Part shown: in pieces, positions 44,110 through 57,900 of the stretch
How positions within the stretch are numbered: position 1 is the stretch's first letter
Layout: each line of letters begins with the position of its first letter
DNA from: Aurelia coerulea
Lineage: Eukaryota > Cnidaria > Scyphozoa > Semaeostomeae > Ulmaridae
Direction: 5' to 3'
Assembly: GCA_039566865.1 (NCBI GenBank)
Contig: CM076961.1
Location: forward strand, 14,283,501 to 14,347,500
DNA: 64,000 bases
Notes under the pieces: model-generated
Told to the model about the DNA's origin: nothing
What the model saw: only the letters and a program-made list of their open reading frames with translations
Databases searched by the model: none
Translations under genes and position numbers: made by a program

Positions 44110-44600
44110 ACAGATGTCTATAGTGAGCAAAGTGTACAGTTAGCAAAAATTCCAAACTGCTGCACTGTAGGCCTATTAGCACTTTTGAAAAGTATTATTT
44201 TGGCCAGGCCAAATTACGGGCAACACGGACACTGGTTTGGTTTGTAGCAAAATGATTTATTTGTACCCTAATATTCTATTCTTCTTCTTCAGTTCTTCAG
44301 GTTATCAACTTTGGAATCAAATACAGTAAAAACTGCCAACAACCACATTCCATTTCTCAACCAAACTGAAGCAAAAATTCTTCCACATCAAATTTTGTAT
44401 TGAGCTAAGGAAGCAGAATGTCATTGCTGGCTTACTTGGTTCCAAAGTCGATGGTCATGAAGAACTGAAAGAGAATGCACATAATTTAGTAATTGGGTGG
44501 ATAAAATCATTTTCTAACAAAACGGTCTCCATGGTCCATGGTCAATACAAGGCAATACATAGAAAACAAGACATCAACTTCTTTATAAAGCATTCATCAA
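44110..44600. other. BUD23 downstream region
   Basis: No exon seen. An AATAAA on - (44,257-44,262) could serve as a distant poly(A) signal for BUD23. Confidence 0.35.
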
Positions 44601-44602
44601 CG

Positions 44603-45448
44603 TCAAAATTTTGTTTTTCTTCTCCTTCCGGTATATTTTGAGTCCTTTCTGACATCTTTCCCTTGCTTTCTCCTCCTTTCCTTTTTCTCCTGGATCCAGT
44701 CTCTACTTTTCTTGGCTGGTTTCCTATTCCCTTTGTGCTGTGCAAATCTGTCCCTCTGTTGACTATAAGCAACTGAATCAATTCCCTGGGCACCCTCGGT
44801 TCCAAGGCCTGATGGCAGTCTTTGGACAACCGTTCCTGAAAAGAGGCACAAGAACATCTTTTTTGCCTTAGCACTGTTCGGATAATCAACGACTACACCC
44901 CCCGTGAATCCAGCTCTCATTGCTTGACTTGTGATCAGCTCAACCTGTGCTGGATTTTCTGGGTAAAATTGAAACACAGCTTTGCTGCCCCTGCAAAGAC
45001 AGCTATATATTGATGTGAAGAACTTATAAAGTCTTTTGACTGGATTGTGATATTTCTTGTCTGCATTGCATAACCACTGAAGAGCTGAGATACTCACACA
45101 ACCATCAAAGGTCCCTGGACGAAACATGACCCCCTGTCCTACATCATTCAGAAAAAGATCTCCTTCCACTTCTCTCTCAGAAGCAATCTCTAACATCGAG
45201 GAACTGATGTCCACACCGACCCAGTAATGCCCATTGTCTGTTAGTAATTCTCCACTCAACCCTGATCCACAGCCTACATCGAGTAAGAAACATGGTTCAT
45301 CTTCAGGGAGTGAAAGTAGCTCCAAGGCCCGAGTGGACATTTGTCGTTGAATTTCGATCATACGCGAATTCGACGTGTATTTTGCGGCTTCTTCATCATT
45401 GTAAAATATTTCTGGAGGTGCTAAATGTTCTGGTCTTTTCCCTGACAT
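44603..45448 (-). CDS. BUD23: 18S rRNA (guanine-N7) methyltransferase BUD23
   Basis: A complete single-exon protein of 281 residues, the length of the human protein. In animals and yeast BUD23, with its cofactor TRMT112, makes the m7G in the 18S rRNA P-site region and aids 40S maturation in the nucleus. Seen here: N-terminal RPEHLAPPEIFY, the SAM-binding motif I LLDVGCGSGLSG, acidic motif GVDISSSML, FDGCVSISALQWLCN, the conserved VVDYPNSAKAKKMFLCLFSG, and a basic C-terminal tail (DWIQEKKERRRKQG, YTGRRRKTKF) expected for nuclear/RNA contact. I chose ATG 45,448; an upstream in-frame GTG is unlikely as start. It is divergently arranged with POLR1G. No broken or missing key residue was noticed. 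Confidence 0.96.
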   Translation of the reverse strand: MSGKRPEHLAPPEIFYNDEEAAKYTSNSRMIEIQRQMSTRALELLSLPEDEPCFLLDVGCGSGLSGELLTDNGHYWVGVDISSSMLEIASEREVEGDLFLNDVGQGVMFRPGTFDGCVSISALQWLCNADKKYHNPVKRLYKFFTSIYSCLCRGSKAVFQFYPENPAQVELITSQAMRAGFTGGVVVDYPNSAKAKKMFLCLFSGTVVQRLPSGLGTEGAQGIDSVAYSQQRDRFAQHKGNRKPAKKSRDWIQEKKERRRKQGKDVRKDSKYTGRRRKTKF

Positions 45449-45916
45449 ACTCACAAAGCTTTTATGTAGCCAGTTTCAGGATTATTTCTTTCAAATATCC
45501 TCCACGATCGCGAATATGAAGTTTGGTAAATTTTAGAACAACTTTCTTCGTTGCTGTTCCAACCATGTGATTACTTAGGCCTAGCTCCTCCACAGCACAC
45601 TCTGTTGACAAATAATATCTAAAGTCTATGCTTTTCTTTTATTTGCAGTAGGTTAAATATCTTTGAAAATAAGTAATTGCCTTATGTTTCAATGAAGAAG
45701 ATTTACGTTTTATTTTGGAAAATATCACCTGAGGTCTCCTGGTTTTTCGCTGTTTCTGTGCTGTTCTCGCTGCAGCAACAACAACAGGAACAAGAGACCA
45801 TTATGAATGAACCTCGTTGTGAAACGTTCTACGGCAAGGCAAGAAGGAAAAGCAACACAGCAACAGCATGAACAAGAAATGAAGAGCTGAGCAAAGGGCA
45901 TAGAAACAAGAGCAAC
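45449..45916. promoter_or_regulatory. Putative bidirectional BUD23-POLR1G promoter
   Basis: The 468-bp gap between the divergent start codons is the only space for both promoters. It shows no TATA box at a convincing position and no inserted element, unlike all surrounding DNA. It has a short CAR-repeat (GCAGCAACAACAACAGGAAC). The shared-promoter role is inferred from layout and related function. Confidence 0.6.
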
Positions 45917-48900
45917 ATGGAACTCATAAATGGTTTTGAACCAAGAGCGATTGAAATATCAGAAAATAAATCAAGCCTCAAGTTCGAGAATGTTTTGAAT
46001 AATAAGAAAAAGAAACTTGTCATCATTCAAGCACCAGTTAACGTAAGCAGCTTGCATCAATCATGTCGAATCGATATGCCTTTTTGTTTGTGGCAAACCC
46101 ACACTACACTCTTAATTCTTTCAACCTGTCTGTGTGGTTACTTTCTGGTTTTGTTTTTTATACACAATCTAAAAATGTACAATTTAACTGAAACATATTT
46201 ACAGAGACCAGGTTGGAAGACTTGCATTCACTTGCAACTATGAAATTGTGTCAAACTCGCTACTCGCAGCTATAATTAAAGAAAGGTTCTTGCAGGCGAG
46301 AACAAAGAAAAGACCCATTGTTAATTTTGCATCATCTCTCGCAGCTCTTTAAAGTCTACTCGCAGCTCGCACGTTCAAATATGTTTCACTTGCTACTACG
46401 CGTAGGCCAAATCATCACACATGTTTTCCAACCTGGTACAGAGACAATACCATTGATTGGGAGCAGGATAGACATGGCTACCCTAAATGCTCTAAACAAA
46501 TAACAATATGGATACTGAAGGCTACACCAAAGTTTCTGTTGGTCTCTCCTGAGTGAGAACCGGCTTAATCAGAAGATATGGCGACATTCATATCAATTTA
46601 TTTAGACTAGTCTTATTTTTAGATTAGTCTAGACTAGACTAGTATTTTTAGACCTAGACTAGTCTAGTTTTATTTAGACTATTCTAGTGTAGGCCCAAAC
46701 AAGAAAGTGCAGTTAAATTGAAAACTCAAAAGAGAACCCATGTGGCCTGGTCTGGCATTATAATAGGGGCATCACATCATGCAGCAACTAAATCGATATG
46801 ACAGTCGCTACGTCTACGATGTTTTTTTTTTTTTTTTTTTTTTTTTTTATCCATATAAAATTCTTACAATACATGTTTACCTACTCTACATATTAATACT
46901 ATACAACTGCACAACACTACAGGGACAATAACGTGAGGAGCAAAATGGCATGGCTACCCCATGTTCTTACATATAACAAAAAACAATGAACACTACTAGG
47001 ACAACGCACAAAAAGAAAACAAAGAATACTTGTAAACTAATTACTATACGCTAACTACAACCTAAATCAATTACAATGAACGTTTGCGGCATAAAGACTG
47101 TGGGAAAGGAGTTTCAGAACAATTTCCCTGCTTCCTACCGAATTATGTCAATTTGATCGATGAATTAAATGCAGAAAGCCAGGGTTTTCGTTGGAATATT
47201 ATACCACTGTCTTTTCCGCAATCGTTCATTTCCATTAACAGGGACGCCGGAGCGATGGTAGGGCAAGGGGGGCGACTAGGAACGTAAGGGCAATCGAGAC
47301 CGAAGGCGAGCGAAGCGAGCCTAAAAATTGGGGGGTCCGGGGGTACTCCCCCGGGAAATTTTTTGTGACCACGCCCTTTAGATTGGCTTAAAATGCTATC
47401 AAAAACGTTTTAACGAACATTGATAATGTTCTTTCACAAAATTTTTCGGCTATTTCTCCACATGTCCTCATTCCGAATTGTATAAAATCGCATATTGCTT
47501 ATTTTGAAGTTGCAATTGCCAGTTATTTTTCGTTACTAGTGTGTTCCTGATTAGGGAATGAAGCTATCGCGGCTTTTCTATCAAGTTTCAAAGTAAATTA
47601 TTGTTTTTCATTGAAAGGGCACTTTTGCCCCCCTTGCCCCCGTTAGGAAAGGGCAGGAGGGGCGCTTGCCCCCCCGCGCCCCCCCTCTCCGGCGTTCCTG
47701 TCCATTAAATAAAATAATGCAACGTAACTATTCTAAATGACAGAAGAAACAGAAGACGAAAAAAAAGGTAAAGGGACTTGATGGTTACTTGGCGTATAAC
47801 AAAGATTAAAATGACCTCAATCAAACCGACCGGTGTTGTGGATGAAAGCTAAGGTCAACTCGAGAATCTTTCTGTTAAGATCAATAGATAGGTCTTTATT
47901 GCCATACAGTAAATATTGCGTCAGGACCTTATTTGAAAGGTTGTTATGTCCGAATGGTCGTAATATTGCCGAAACTCCAGCGAGAAGATCTCTTCGTTGC
48001 AAATCAAACGAGGGGCAGAGCAACAAGAAGTGTTCAGTATCCTCAATGCCATCATTCGAAGGGCACATTGGATCTAAGGTATCCCTGAAATTGTGTTGGA
48101 ATTTATGCAAGTTCAGTTTACTGAGACCAACCCTAAGTTGAGTAAGATGGGATAGGCCGATTGGGTCGTGAATACCAAAAACGGGTTTTGCAGGGGGGCG
48201 GATTATCGCGAGTAGCTTTTTCTTAAAAACAGCAACTGAGGGTGCAAGTCTAATCTCGGGATCCAGATTGTTCCATTCAGTTAAGCAATTTGGATAAAAA
48301 CTAGATTGAAATTTTTCTGTCCTTGTCACTATTCGTCCGACCACATCCTGGTTGCGAAAAGAATATTGCGACTGCCGAAGTGGTGGGATTGGATCTTTAG
48401 TATACCCAGGAGTCAGATTATTTATGAATTTGTAAAACAGAGTAAGTCGTCTACTCCACCTTCGTAGACTTAGCGATTCCCAACCAAGCTCAGCGTATAC
48501 CTTCTCTCGTGATTTCCCCCTCCATGCGCCGGATACTGCTAGAGCAGCAGAATATTGAACGGATTCTAACTTTTCCATTTGGTTCGGCAAAATGACGCTA
48601 TGACTAAATTCGCATACTTTTGCAGGACTGTGGTAAATGACATCCCCATAATCTAAATGTGGTCGAACATACAGCTTGTATAATTTGTTTAACCCTATCT
48701 CACCTGGGCGTTTTGAAGCGGTCAATACCTGAGGGGGGGTGCATTCCACCCCCCCTCTTTTTCTTCGCTGTTGTAGTAGCTACAATCTTCAGAATTGGTA
48801 AATATATATACTTTGATGCAAACAATCAAAATCACATGATTAAATCAAATTATCTCTATTGTTCTCGTTGCTATGACAATAAGAAGATTTTAAGTTATGA

Positions 48901-51900
48901 TTATCATGATTATTACCAACATGATTGAAACAATGAAATGAGGCACTAAATTGAAATTTTTTGTTTCAAATTGAGTTGGATATCATCAAATACATGTGTA
49001 AGTACAATTTTGCATATATTTGAGATTAAAATTTGCAACAATTAAAAAAAAAGTATACAAATTTTGTTGACTACACAGTAAAACATTGGTTGCCATGGTT
49101 ACGAGGCTATATTTAGCATCTTGAAATTTTCATCATTCGATACAGTATAGATATAAAGTCAAAGTAGCGGAGTCTTGACATCCTGCATTGCATATTCTAG
49201 CATTGGCAAATAAAAGTTTGGTTGGGGGGGTGGAATCCACCCCCCCCCCCCCCAGGTGAGATAGGGTTAAGGTATGCCTGGGCAGATATTTGGAGAGATA
49301 CTTCAGCATGCCAATGCCCTTCCTTGTTTTAGAGATAACTTCTTTGATATGAGTGGAGAACGAGAGTTTTGAGTCAAGGAACATTCCCAGGTGCTTATGT
49401 TCATCTACTACCTTCACAGGTGTGTTATTAAAGACGATTACTGGATGATCAACTGCCTTGTTTTTCCTTGAAAATATTACTTCAACAGCTTGCTTTCGCG
49501 CATCAGGATTGAATGACATCCTCCAGTCATGAGCCCACTTTTTTATCAACTCCAAGTCGTGATTCATATCACTGGCAGCTGTATTTGGATCTTGCACGAT
49601 CGTAAAAAGCGATGTATCATCAGCAAAAAGCTTAACATTACACTTCAAGTCTACAGTTAGATCATTTATGTAAACAAGGAAGAATAAGGGACCTAAAATG
49701 GAACCCTGTGGCACTCCAGCTGATATATCTCCCCAACCAGAACACTGACCATTCAGCACAGTTCGTTGTTTCCTATTCTTCAGAAAGCTTTCAACAAGGG
49801 AAAGAAGTTGCCCTGAGACACCACACCGCTTAAGTTTGTAAATTAGACCATCATGCCATACCCTGTCAAATGCCTTAGAAAGATCAAGATAAACTGAGCG
49901 AACATCGAGGGGGGGATTACAATCGAAGGCCTTAAAAATTGTATGCGTTATAGAGATTAATTGGTTGATAGTGGAATCACCGGGACGAAAACCTGATTGA
50001 TTTGGATTCAATAACTCACAGGAAACAAGGTGAGTGTATAATGAATCGTATACTAGTTTTTCAAGAATTTTCCCAAAAATTGGAAGGAGAGAAATTGGAC
50101 GATAATTCCCTTTGAGATTTTTCTCATTTTTCTTATGAACTGGCACTACATTTGCATGTTTCCATATTTCGGGAAAAGATCCATGCCTCAAGCAGTTTGA
50201 AAAGATTATTTTCAACGGTACAATCAATGCAGCGTCACTTAGTTTTATCATCCTCACAGATATTTCATCCCAGCCATGTGCTTTATTAATGTTAAGTGAT
50301 CTGATTATATTTAGTATCTTTTCTTCAGAAATGGTAAATTCATCAATCAATGTAGTTGTTACTGGAACATGTTGTGGGATCTGACTGCCTGTATCAATTG
50401 TATCTATGATGCCTGTGTCTACGATGTTGTAGTATACTAGGATAGTCCCATAGTATACTTTGATGTTGTACGCACATGATCATGGTATTCTACAATAATA
50501 AGGTATCAGGAGGCTGTGAACACAGGCCAAGGGCCCTGCATTAAATGTTTGACATTTAAACAAAGGCCTTTCATCATATCTACAATCTCACCATTGTTAA
50601 AAATATTGATCGTTGATTTTTCTGTTGGCGTAAAGAAATATAAGGAAAAGTATAGAGATGTTTTCAAACAAACTTGTGGAAAGTGTAGTATGCTATGACA
50701 TTCAAAATATTGTTGCGGTCCAGGTAGTAGTCCAGGGTGGAATCTATGCAGCCTACACCAGAGATGTCCGGCGCCGAGTCGTGATAATCAATTGTTCTTC
50801 CATTGTTTTGTCAAAAATCTCCTGCGTGGACTTTGCATGGTTTCCACCAGTGATTGTTGCACACTACGATTAAGGTTATCATAGTATACTACGTTCGGAC
50901 CAAACTGATAATACAGGCCAGATTGAAAAGCTATCTATGCCAAGCGTCATCCAGTCTGCAAATAATGTTGGCATGCACACACATTGGGAGATGATGATGA
51001 GCCCCATATCCCAACATTTCCCAACAATGTCTTTTAGAAGATCTTAGTTGTGAATAATCCGAAACAGTGAAAATTCTACGCAGGAGCACTCCATGCAAAA
51101 TAGATACAAAGCAATCAAATTGTTTCAATTTTGTTGTCTTGATAGTTTAAGAATAACTTGATGTGTATAACATACACATAGTACTATTTGTGGCATAAAC
51201 CTATCCATTAATGAACATTGCCATGTATGCACTAAGTTTTATCCAAAACTGTTTAAGTTGTATCCAAATCTATTTAAGTTGTGTCCAAAACTGTTTAAAT
51301 AAGCATAATAATATAATGTATATTTTACTTTTTCAGTTTGACATCAAATCTTTAACTGGCCAGGATTTCATTTTAGATGGTCACCAGGATTTACCACCAA
51401 ATGAAAACTTTGTAAGTGTGTTTCAATATTGAACAGAATTAGGGGTTTACCGGACATCCGGTAGGCCAGATGACCCAGCAAAGTCTACCATATTCTACGA
51501 ACAAATCTGGCAAATCCAGTTTCAGCCGAACCGAAATCTGTAAATGTAAACCCTGATCTGCGACACCCCTATACTTAAAGTGAACGACCTGAGATATATA
51601 GCGCTTGTCTATAAATAGGACAAAGAAACTCCTAATCCCTCTATTGTTTTCTTTAGCATTGCTTTCATTCGCCACAAGCTGGATTATCAAATACAATAGG
51701 CTATTTATAAATCGATGAGATCTCATCTTTTAACTCAGGTTATTCACTTTAATTTCACAACTTTTCAACAATGGTCCTCTTGTAAGGATCTGTGTGTGAA
51801 GTGTACAAGGAACACTATCATACTGGGAAAGTATGTCATGCCAGGGAGATCCTGTTTGGAGCAACATTGGAAACATTGATACAGTAGAAAAATAGACCTG

Positions 51901-54900
51901 TTGTTTGTGAGCACTGTCTGAAGTTGCAAAAAACCATTTTTCTCCCTGGGGATGCTACTGATATTATAGGGGGCCTTTGCGACATAAAATTTGACCGATC
52001 GGTGATGACCTATAAGATGATGAATAAGATTTGCCCTGAAAGCCTTTGGGATAGATATCAAACAAGAAACACGCACTCAAATTATAAAACAAGAAACTGC
52101 ACGGATATTCAAATTCCAAGATATAATCTTGAGTATTCAAAGAAAAGCTTTCATTATTCGGGTCTGAAAGCTTGGAACGAGATCCCTGCTACCATCAGGG
52201 AGCTCTCTATTTTGCAACAATTTAAAAAACACCTCAAAATACATTTGAGGAGCTGAATTCAACTCAAACACGACTCCCTGGAAGATCAGCCCCACCCTAG
52301 AACAATGAAATTCATTTTTTATATATTTTTTTGTAGGGTTTGTAGTTATGTATATTAAGTTTTGCTGAAGGGATTTTATCGTGTATAAATAATGTATATA
52401 ATAAAGTCTTTGCACGCCAATGTTCGACTTTCTGATTATCAGAAAGTAATACGGCTACCACGCAGCAGCAAGTTTCATGTTTTCAGCATTTTGTATTAAA
52501 AATAGTCTGGCACTGGCAGTAAGCTTGAAAACCAAAAAGGGGAGAAGGTGGACCTGTTGTGTATTTTGCTGACTTGACATATAAGTTCCAGATGATGAGA
52601 GCAAAACAGTATGTTCAAATTCAAACCTTGTTGTTTATATATGTGCTTTGTCTAGGAGCCCCAACTTTGGTAATGTTTGCGGTTTAGAAAAGGCACAATC
52701 CATAGATTTGCAGACATGTTGGCCATATCATAACGTATAAATTCCAAGTTTTGTTTACGATGGAGAAGATCAGGCCATGTTTGCCTTCCAAAGGACTGTA
52801 TTTTGATGTAAAATGAACACAACAGAACGTCATTTATAAATAAAGGGTTCAAACAATGTTGGTTAATCTGCGTTGAAATATTCAGCAATATCTCAATACT
52901 ATATGATTGTGTAAATTACTCTGTTGTTCAAATCAATAAAGACAATAAGCATAACAATCATCCAAATCAGTTAATTTGTTGCTCAGTTGAACGGAACGAA
53001 TTGTGCTCACCGTGCTGAAAGGCCAAGTATTCATTTTGATTGCATGCACACCTGCAAATGCTCAATCTTGCACAGGCCCCTTTTAAGGTACTTGGGAGGA
53101 ACTGTACAAGTCTCTTGTACAATGGTGTGTCCCAAATAGTTACTCCCCAATCAGGGGCGTCGCCAGCCCAAAAAATCTGGGGTGGACAAACATGAGGGGG
53201 TCTGGGGGTGTCGCGCCCAGAGGAAATTTCCTGACCACGCCCTTCAGACTCTTGGAAAACATGGGAGACGCCCATTTTATTATTATGATCTATTTCGATA
53301 TTTTTGGAGAAGCAATCATCGCAAGCAGCACTTTTCGTAACAGAGGGCATTTTTTGCACAACGAAAACAGAAAAGTACATGATATATCAATTTATGAGGA
53401 AGGAAAAGATATGATTGAAATTTAAGACTTTTCTCAAAACTCTCTCAATAACTAAACTTCAAGAGGAAAACCAGTTATCATAATAGTTCCACGTCAATGT
53501 AAATCTACCGCTACCCCCCTCCCCAAAGATTTTTTGAACGGATTTTGAGAAATTAGAAAATCAAGCTCTCGGAAAACTGGGGTGGACATTTCCACCCTAG
53601 TTCACCCCGTGGTGACGCCACTGCTTGTGGTAAAATCAAAAAAGAAATTCTAAATGTTTTTTAAGAACAGTGAGCTATTTAAAAAAACTATGTTTGAGAT
53701 ACATAGTGGAGTTGAATTGCAATGGTAAAGTATTTAGTGTATCAAGGGCATCAGGTAGAACTTGAAATGTATCAAATGCTCATGTAAGTTACAATATAAG
53801 TGATTGTAGTCATATATTTCACCATTGTAAGGAAAACTATGATGTCAATCTCATGTGTTCAAATATGAAAGTATCAAGCTTTGTGTAGCTAGATACTTCT
53901 AACTGGTAACAGAGTTTTCCTTTATTTCTCTTCCAGGATAAAGACAAAAGATATGAAATAAAATCAAATATGAATTGCAGAAAAAATGTAAGTCTACATT
54001 ATTTCATAGCAAATACTTTGATTGAATGGACATCTTCGATAGATATATTCATGCAATTTGATTATAATTAGAAAGATGTATTTTTGGAGTATATGACATC
54101 CTTGACTCAAGGTCATTTTATGCAAGAAATCTAATCTTGTCTGTATTGCCACATAATGTTGTCATCAAAGAAGTTCTGTTCAAAAGCATACAAGCTCAGA
54201 CAAACTACAAATATGGCCATGTTGTGATGAAAGACTTGCCTGACTTTATCATTTGCAGGGCAGTGACTGTTAACCTCAATTGCCAACTGCCAGTGGGTTC
54301 TGATAAAATTGAACTAGATGGTCCATCAATTTTCATCAAGGATTTATTGATAACTTTTTAATGACTGCAGAAGAAGCCTTTATATTGTGACTAGTTTAAG
54401 GGCTATCAAGTATTTCAAAATTTTGCCACTGGACATAATTTTATTTTGAAAGTTTATGTTTGTCTTTCGTTGTATTGCTTTCATATTCTTTGGAATTTTG
54501 TTTTCTTTCTGTTTATCAATTGCAGATGAAATCATTCAATGTTCTTATTCCATCAGAAATGGACTCTAAGCTTCATTTGGGTAAGGAAAGTTTTTATTCC
54601 GTCTGCTATTTTTTCAAAATAGAAATCAGGTGATGCATACTCAGGAAATCATAGCTTTGCATGGCCCATGCATAACTGAACATTCAATGAATTCCCAAAC
54701 TGTTTCACTTGACATCTATTTTGAGATAGACTTCTAATTAATTGTTAAATGCCACAGGGCAGAAACTAAACTGTGTAAAATGACATTATCAAGCAATCTG
54801 ATATGGGAATTGTTTGGATATGTAAGCTTTTTGAAATGATAAACCAAGAGTTTAAGGCTCAAGGAAGAACAACAAGGCAGTATTGCCTAATTTCAGGATC

Positions 54901-57900
54901 TGTTGCAGAGAGCTAGGGGGGCTCAAAGCTAAGAATTTTTGCACATGCACACAAAGGTTCCGTTATGTAATTCCATACTCCCTGTCCGTTGCCCGTTGGA
55001 GCCCATTTGCATGATGACTGAAACCAGTGGTCGGCCATATCGTCTAACTATTTTGCAGCGATAAATATTTTCATAGATGAAATGAAACAGCAGCCTCAAA
55101 TGTCATAAACTTTATTTGAACATCAGAAGAGCAACATCACAAAAGTTTGACGAGAACCTTTTGCTGTTTTGTCATGATCTTTAGACAAACTGGGCACAAT
55201 TCTTTTGGGACACCCTGCAGATATTTAATCGAAACATTTCGCCCTTCATATTTGCGGCATAGGGTCGGCAAAATCCGTTTTTCCACAACTTGTTGCTATT
55301 CCAGAGCTTTCATTGCCTTACATTAAGCCGAAAGTTAACCGATCAGCTCGGATGATCCCTAGTCAGACCAGACCCAATTAAAAATCAAAAGTGAAACTGC
55401 TGGGATTTGTGAAGTGATTTCTGAAGATTCCTGGACCAATTCTTTCTCTATACTTCAAGGGATCCATGTCGGAGCGGCTTCCGATCTGACGTTTTCTCAA
55501 ACAACCTCAGTTCTGCTCAGCGATCAGGCTTTTCGTTTTACGTTTCTTTCAATTGTCATTTTTCTTTTGCGTTTAATTCCTTTGGTTAATTGTAAATGTC
55601 ACTCATAGTGGAAACTCGCTGACTACGTGCCCTTTCCTGCAATGAGTGGCACAGTAGTTGTTGCATGTTTCTGTATTTTAATTGATATATAAGAAAAGAT
55701 CATTTGCAGGCTTGAATGCTTAGATTAAGAACATTCTTATCCTATATTACTTTTTATACCGGATTTACAAAGAAGAACCTCATATCTTTGAATTGCTGAG
55801 TATAGTTGATGCATTGGAAACAATGAAAGTTTGATTGACAGCCGAAAGGATTTTTGTAATTTTTTTCTAGTTTTCGGAGCATAATATACGGGTCTGAATA
55901 ATATATTTTTTTTGAGTTCTCGGTATTCTTTTAGCCGAGACAATATCCATCGAATTTCTGAAATTTCTGAAATCCGGAATTTCTGGTGAGTTTCAGTGTA
56001 ATCATAAATGTGTCTCTTTTGCAGCGAGACCTATTCGTGGTAGCATGACGGTATCTCAAGCAATTAGGATCCCACCAGTTATACTACCAGACAAGGAAGA
56101 AGTAATTTTACCTGAAGTACCAGCCAGATTAATGCGAACATGGACTCCTTTTGGCTCAGGTAAGTTGAGGATCTTGTTTTCCTTATGATTGGCGTGCGCG
56201 TGCGTATCGCGTGAGTCAAAAAAATATATACACCATTTGAAAAATCTTACAACAAAAAATGTAAGGTCGATTTGAAAAATTATAAATCTGTTGTCTGGCT
56301 GAGAGTTGGGAATTATTGTTGAGACTTTTTTCATAACCAATGCACAATGTTGAAATTGGAACATCAATCAGAAATGGCAGCATGATAAGAAACGAAACAA
56401 AACTACGAATCGACCAACAGTTCAGTTCAGTTTAGTTTATATTTTAAATTCCACTACATACAATTCAAAAATATTAACAAGACATACAAAAAACTAAACT
56501 ACTAGGATATGAGACATGTTACAGAAAAAGTAATACATTTGAATGGGAAATTAAGGCACAAAATGAATTGCATGCAGGGAATTACTTAAAGGAGGAGCCC
56601 CCTCTATAGGTAAACTAATCGAGGAGGGAGCCCCATATCCTAAAAGGTTATTGAATGAGTTTGGTTGAATTTGAATAATCTGAGGAATACAAAATTTAGC
56701 ATTTCATATGTAAAATCGTGCAAGATATCAAAATAGCTCAGGACATTAGTCGACCTTGTTCAGTAAGTGAATTTTCAATTTTGTTTTGAAAGATATTTTT
56801 AACCAACGGTTTTTTTGTCGTTGTCCTTGCTCGCACAATCTTAATCTAAAATGAAAAATTCTCGAAAACTAGCTTTCATGGGCTTTGGCTAAAACTATAA
56901 ATATGTGGCTCAACTCAATCCATTTTTTAACAATGAAAATGGCAAAGCAATGCGATGTTTTCTCAACCTCAGTCAGTGCCTTTTACTGATACAGATTTGA
57001 TTGATTGATTGATTGATTTGATTTTATCTTTTTTACCTGTGGTAGCCTATCTGTTATAATAATTGATTTACAGGGGGGCATGGCATGTTAACAGAAGCTG
57101 GTAAAATGTAATTATGCTCTCCCATCGCAATGTTGAGCATCAAAAATTCAAAACGTACATGATAGTGAACAAATTATTTGGGCTGCTTTTGATAAATTGA
57201 GAAAAAGCTTGTGGCTGAATCCTGATTTCAAGGGGAATAATGCGCCTAAAATTATGAATGAAATCTCAAAATTTAAGTGGGAGCCTCTGTAAGATGGTGA
57301 AATCAAGATTTTAGAGACAGGTTGCATAGATTTCTCTGTTCGATCTGTGTATAATGCTTTCTGACTCACTCAGTAGATCGAATTGACAATGAAGAGATCT
57401 AAAGAGATACTGGGCGAGTAAAGAAATTACCACCTTTGCAAGCCTGCATTCTCCTAGCCACTTATCAGATTTTTTAACCCTGATTATGCATTGTGTAGGT
57501 AACATGTCAACTTAGATGTCAACTTTAGTTGGTTAAAATCAGTGATATCCTTCTCGAATTACCGTAAAAGCTCTATTAAGCCCCCGGAGGCTTATTTGAT
57601 TTCGGACCCTCCAAATTGGGGGGCTTATTAGAGAGGGGGCTTAATAGAGAGGGGGGCTTAATAGAGCTTTTGCGGTAAAGGTGTTGTTATAAAAGAGTTG
57701 AATTTGAATCTTTAGCGTTAGATCAAGCAGTTTAGGTCAATTTGAAGGATTCTTAGATCGAGCAATTTTGTAAAATCGCTCTAACTAAGGAACAACCAAG
57801 TTAAACCAACTAAATTTTGCTATCTAAGTTGAGATGTATCTACGCAATGATGATCAGGTATAAGAAATCTGATAAATGGTTAAAAAACTTCAGGCTTTGG

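Larger units (their letters stand above)
46822..50416 (-). mobile_element. 5'-truncated jockey/CR1-like LINE with TSD and poly-A
   Basis: GTCTACGATG flanks both sides (46,812-46,821 and 50,417-50,426). Read on -, it starts inside the RT domain and ends in a 27-nt poly-A (T run 46,822-46,848). Coding (50,350-49,268 and 48,688-47,817) includes NYRPISLLPIFGKILEKLVY, DLSKAFDRVWHDGL, SAGVPQGSILGPLFF, the catalytic KLFADDTSLF and a C-terminal Cys/His motif (CPSNDGIEDTEHF). No endonuclease domain. It is interrupted by a piggyBac-like MITE, and its 3' UTR by a hAT-like element. Without the MITE the frame would continue. It lies in POLR1G intron 1, antisense to the gene. Confidence 0.9.

Noticed and set aside
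44542..44889. 115-residue - frame within BUD23
   Set aside because: Alternative frame of the BUD23 C-terminal coding region.
45449..45454. BUD23 start at an upstream GTG
   Set aside because: A good ATG follows two codons later and gives the family's usual N-terminus and length.
52652..52888. - strand 78-residue frame near a LINE remnant
   Set aside because: Ends in a plausible-looking sequence but no motif could be tied to any family.
53152..53623. hAT element with confirmed TSD
   Set aside because: The 8-bp flanks do not match, so only the TIR-based call was kept.
54137..54361. 74-residue + frame in POLR1G intron 3
   Set aside because: No domain, no splice sites in phase with neighbouring exons, and the exon order is complete without it.
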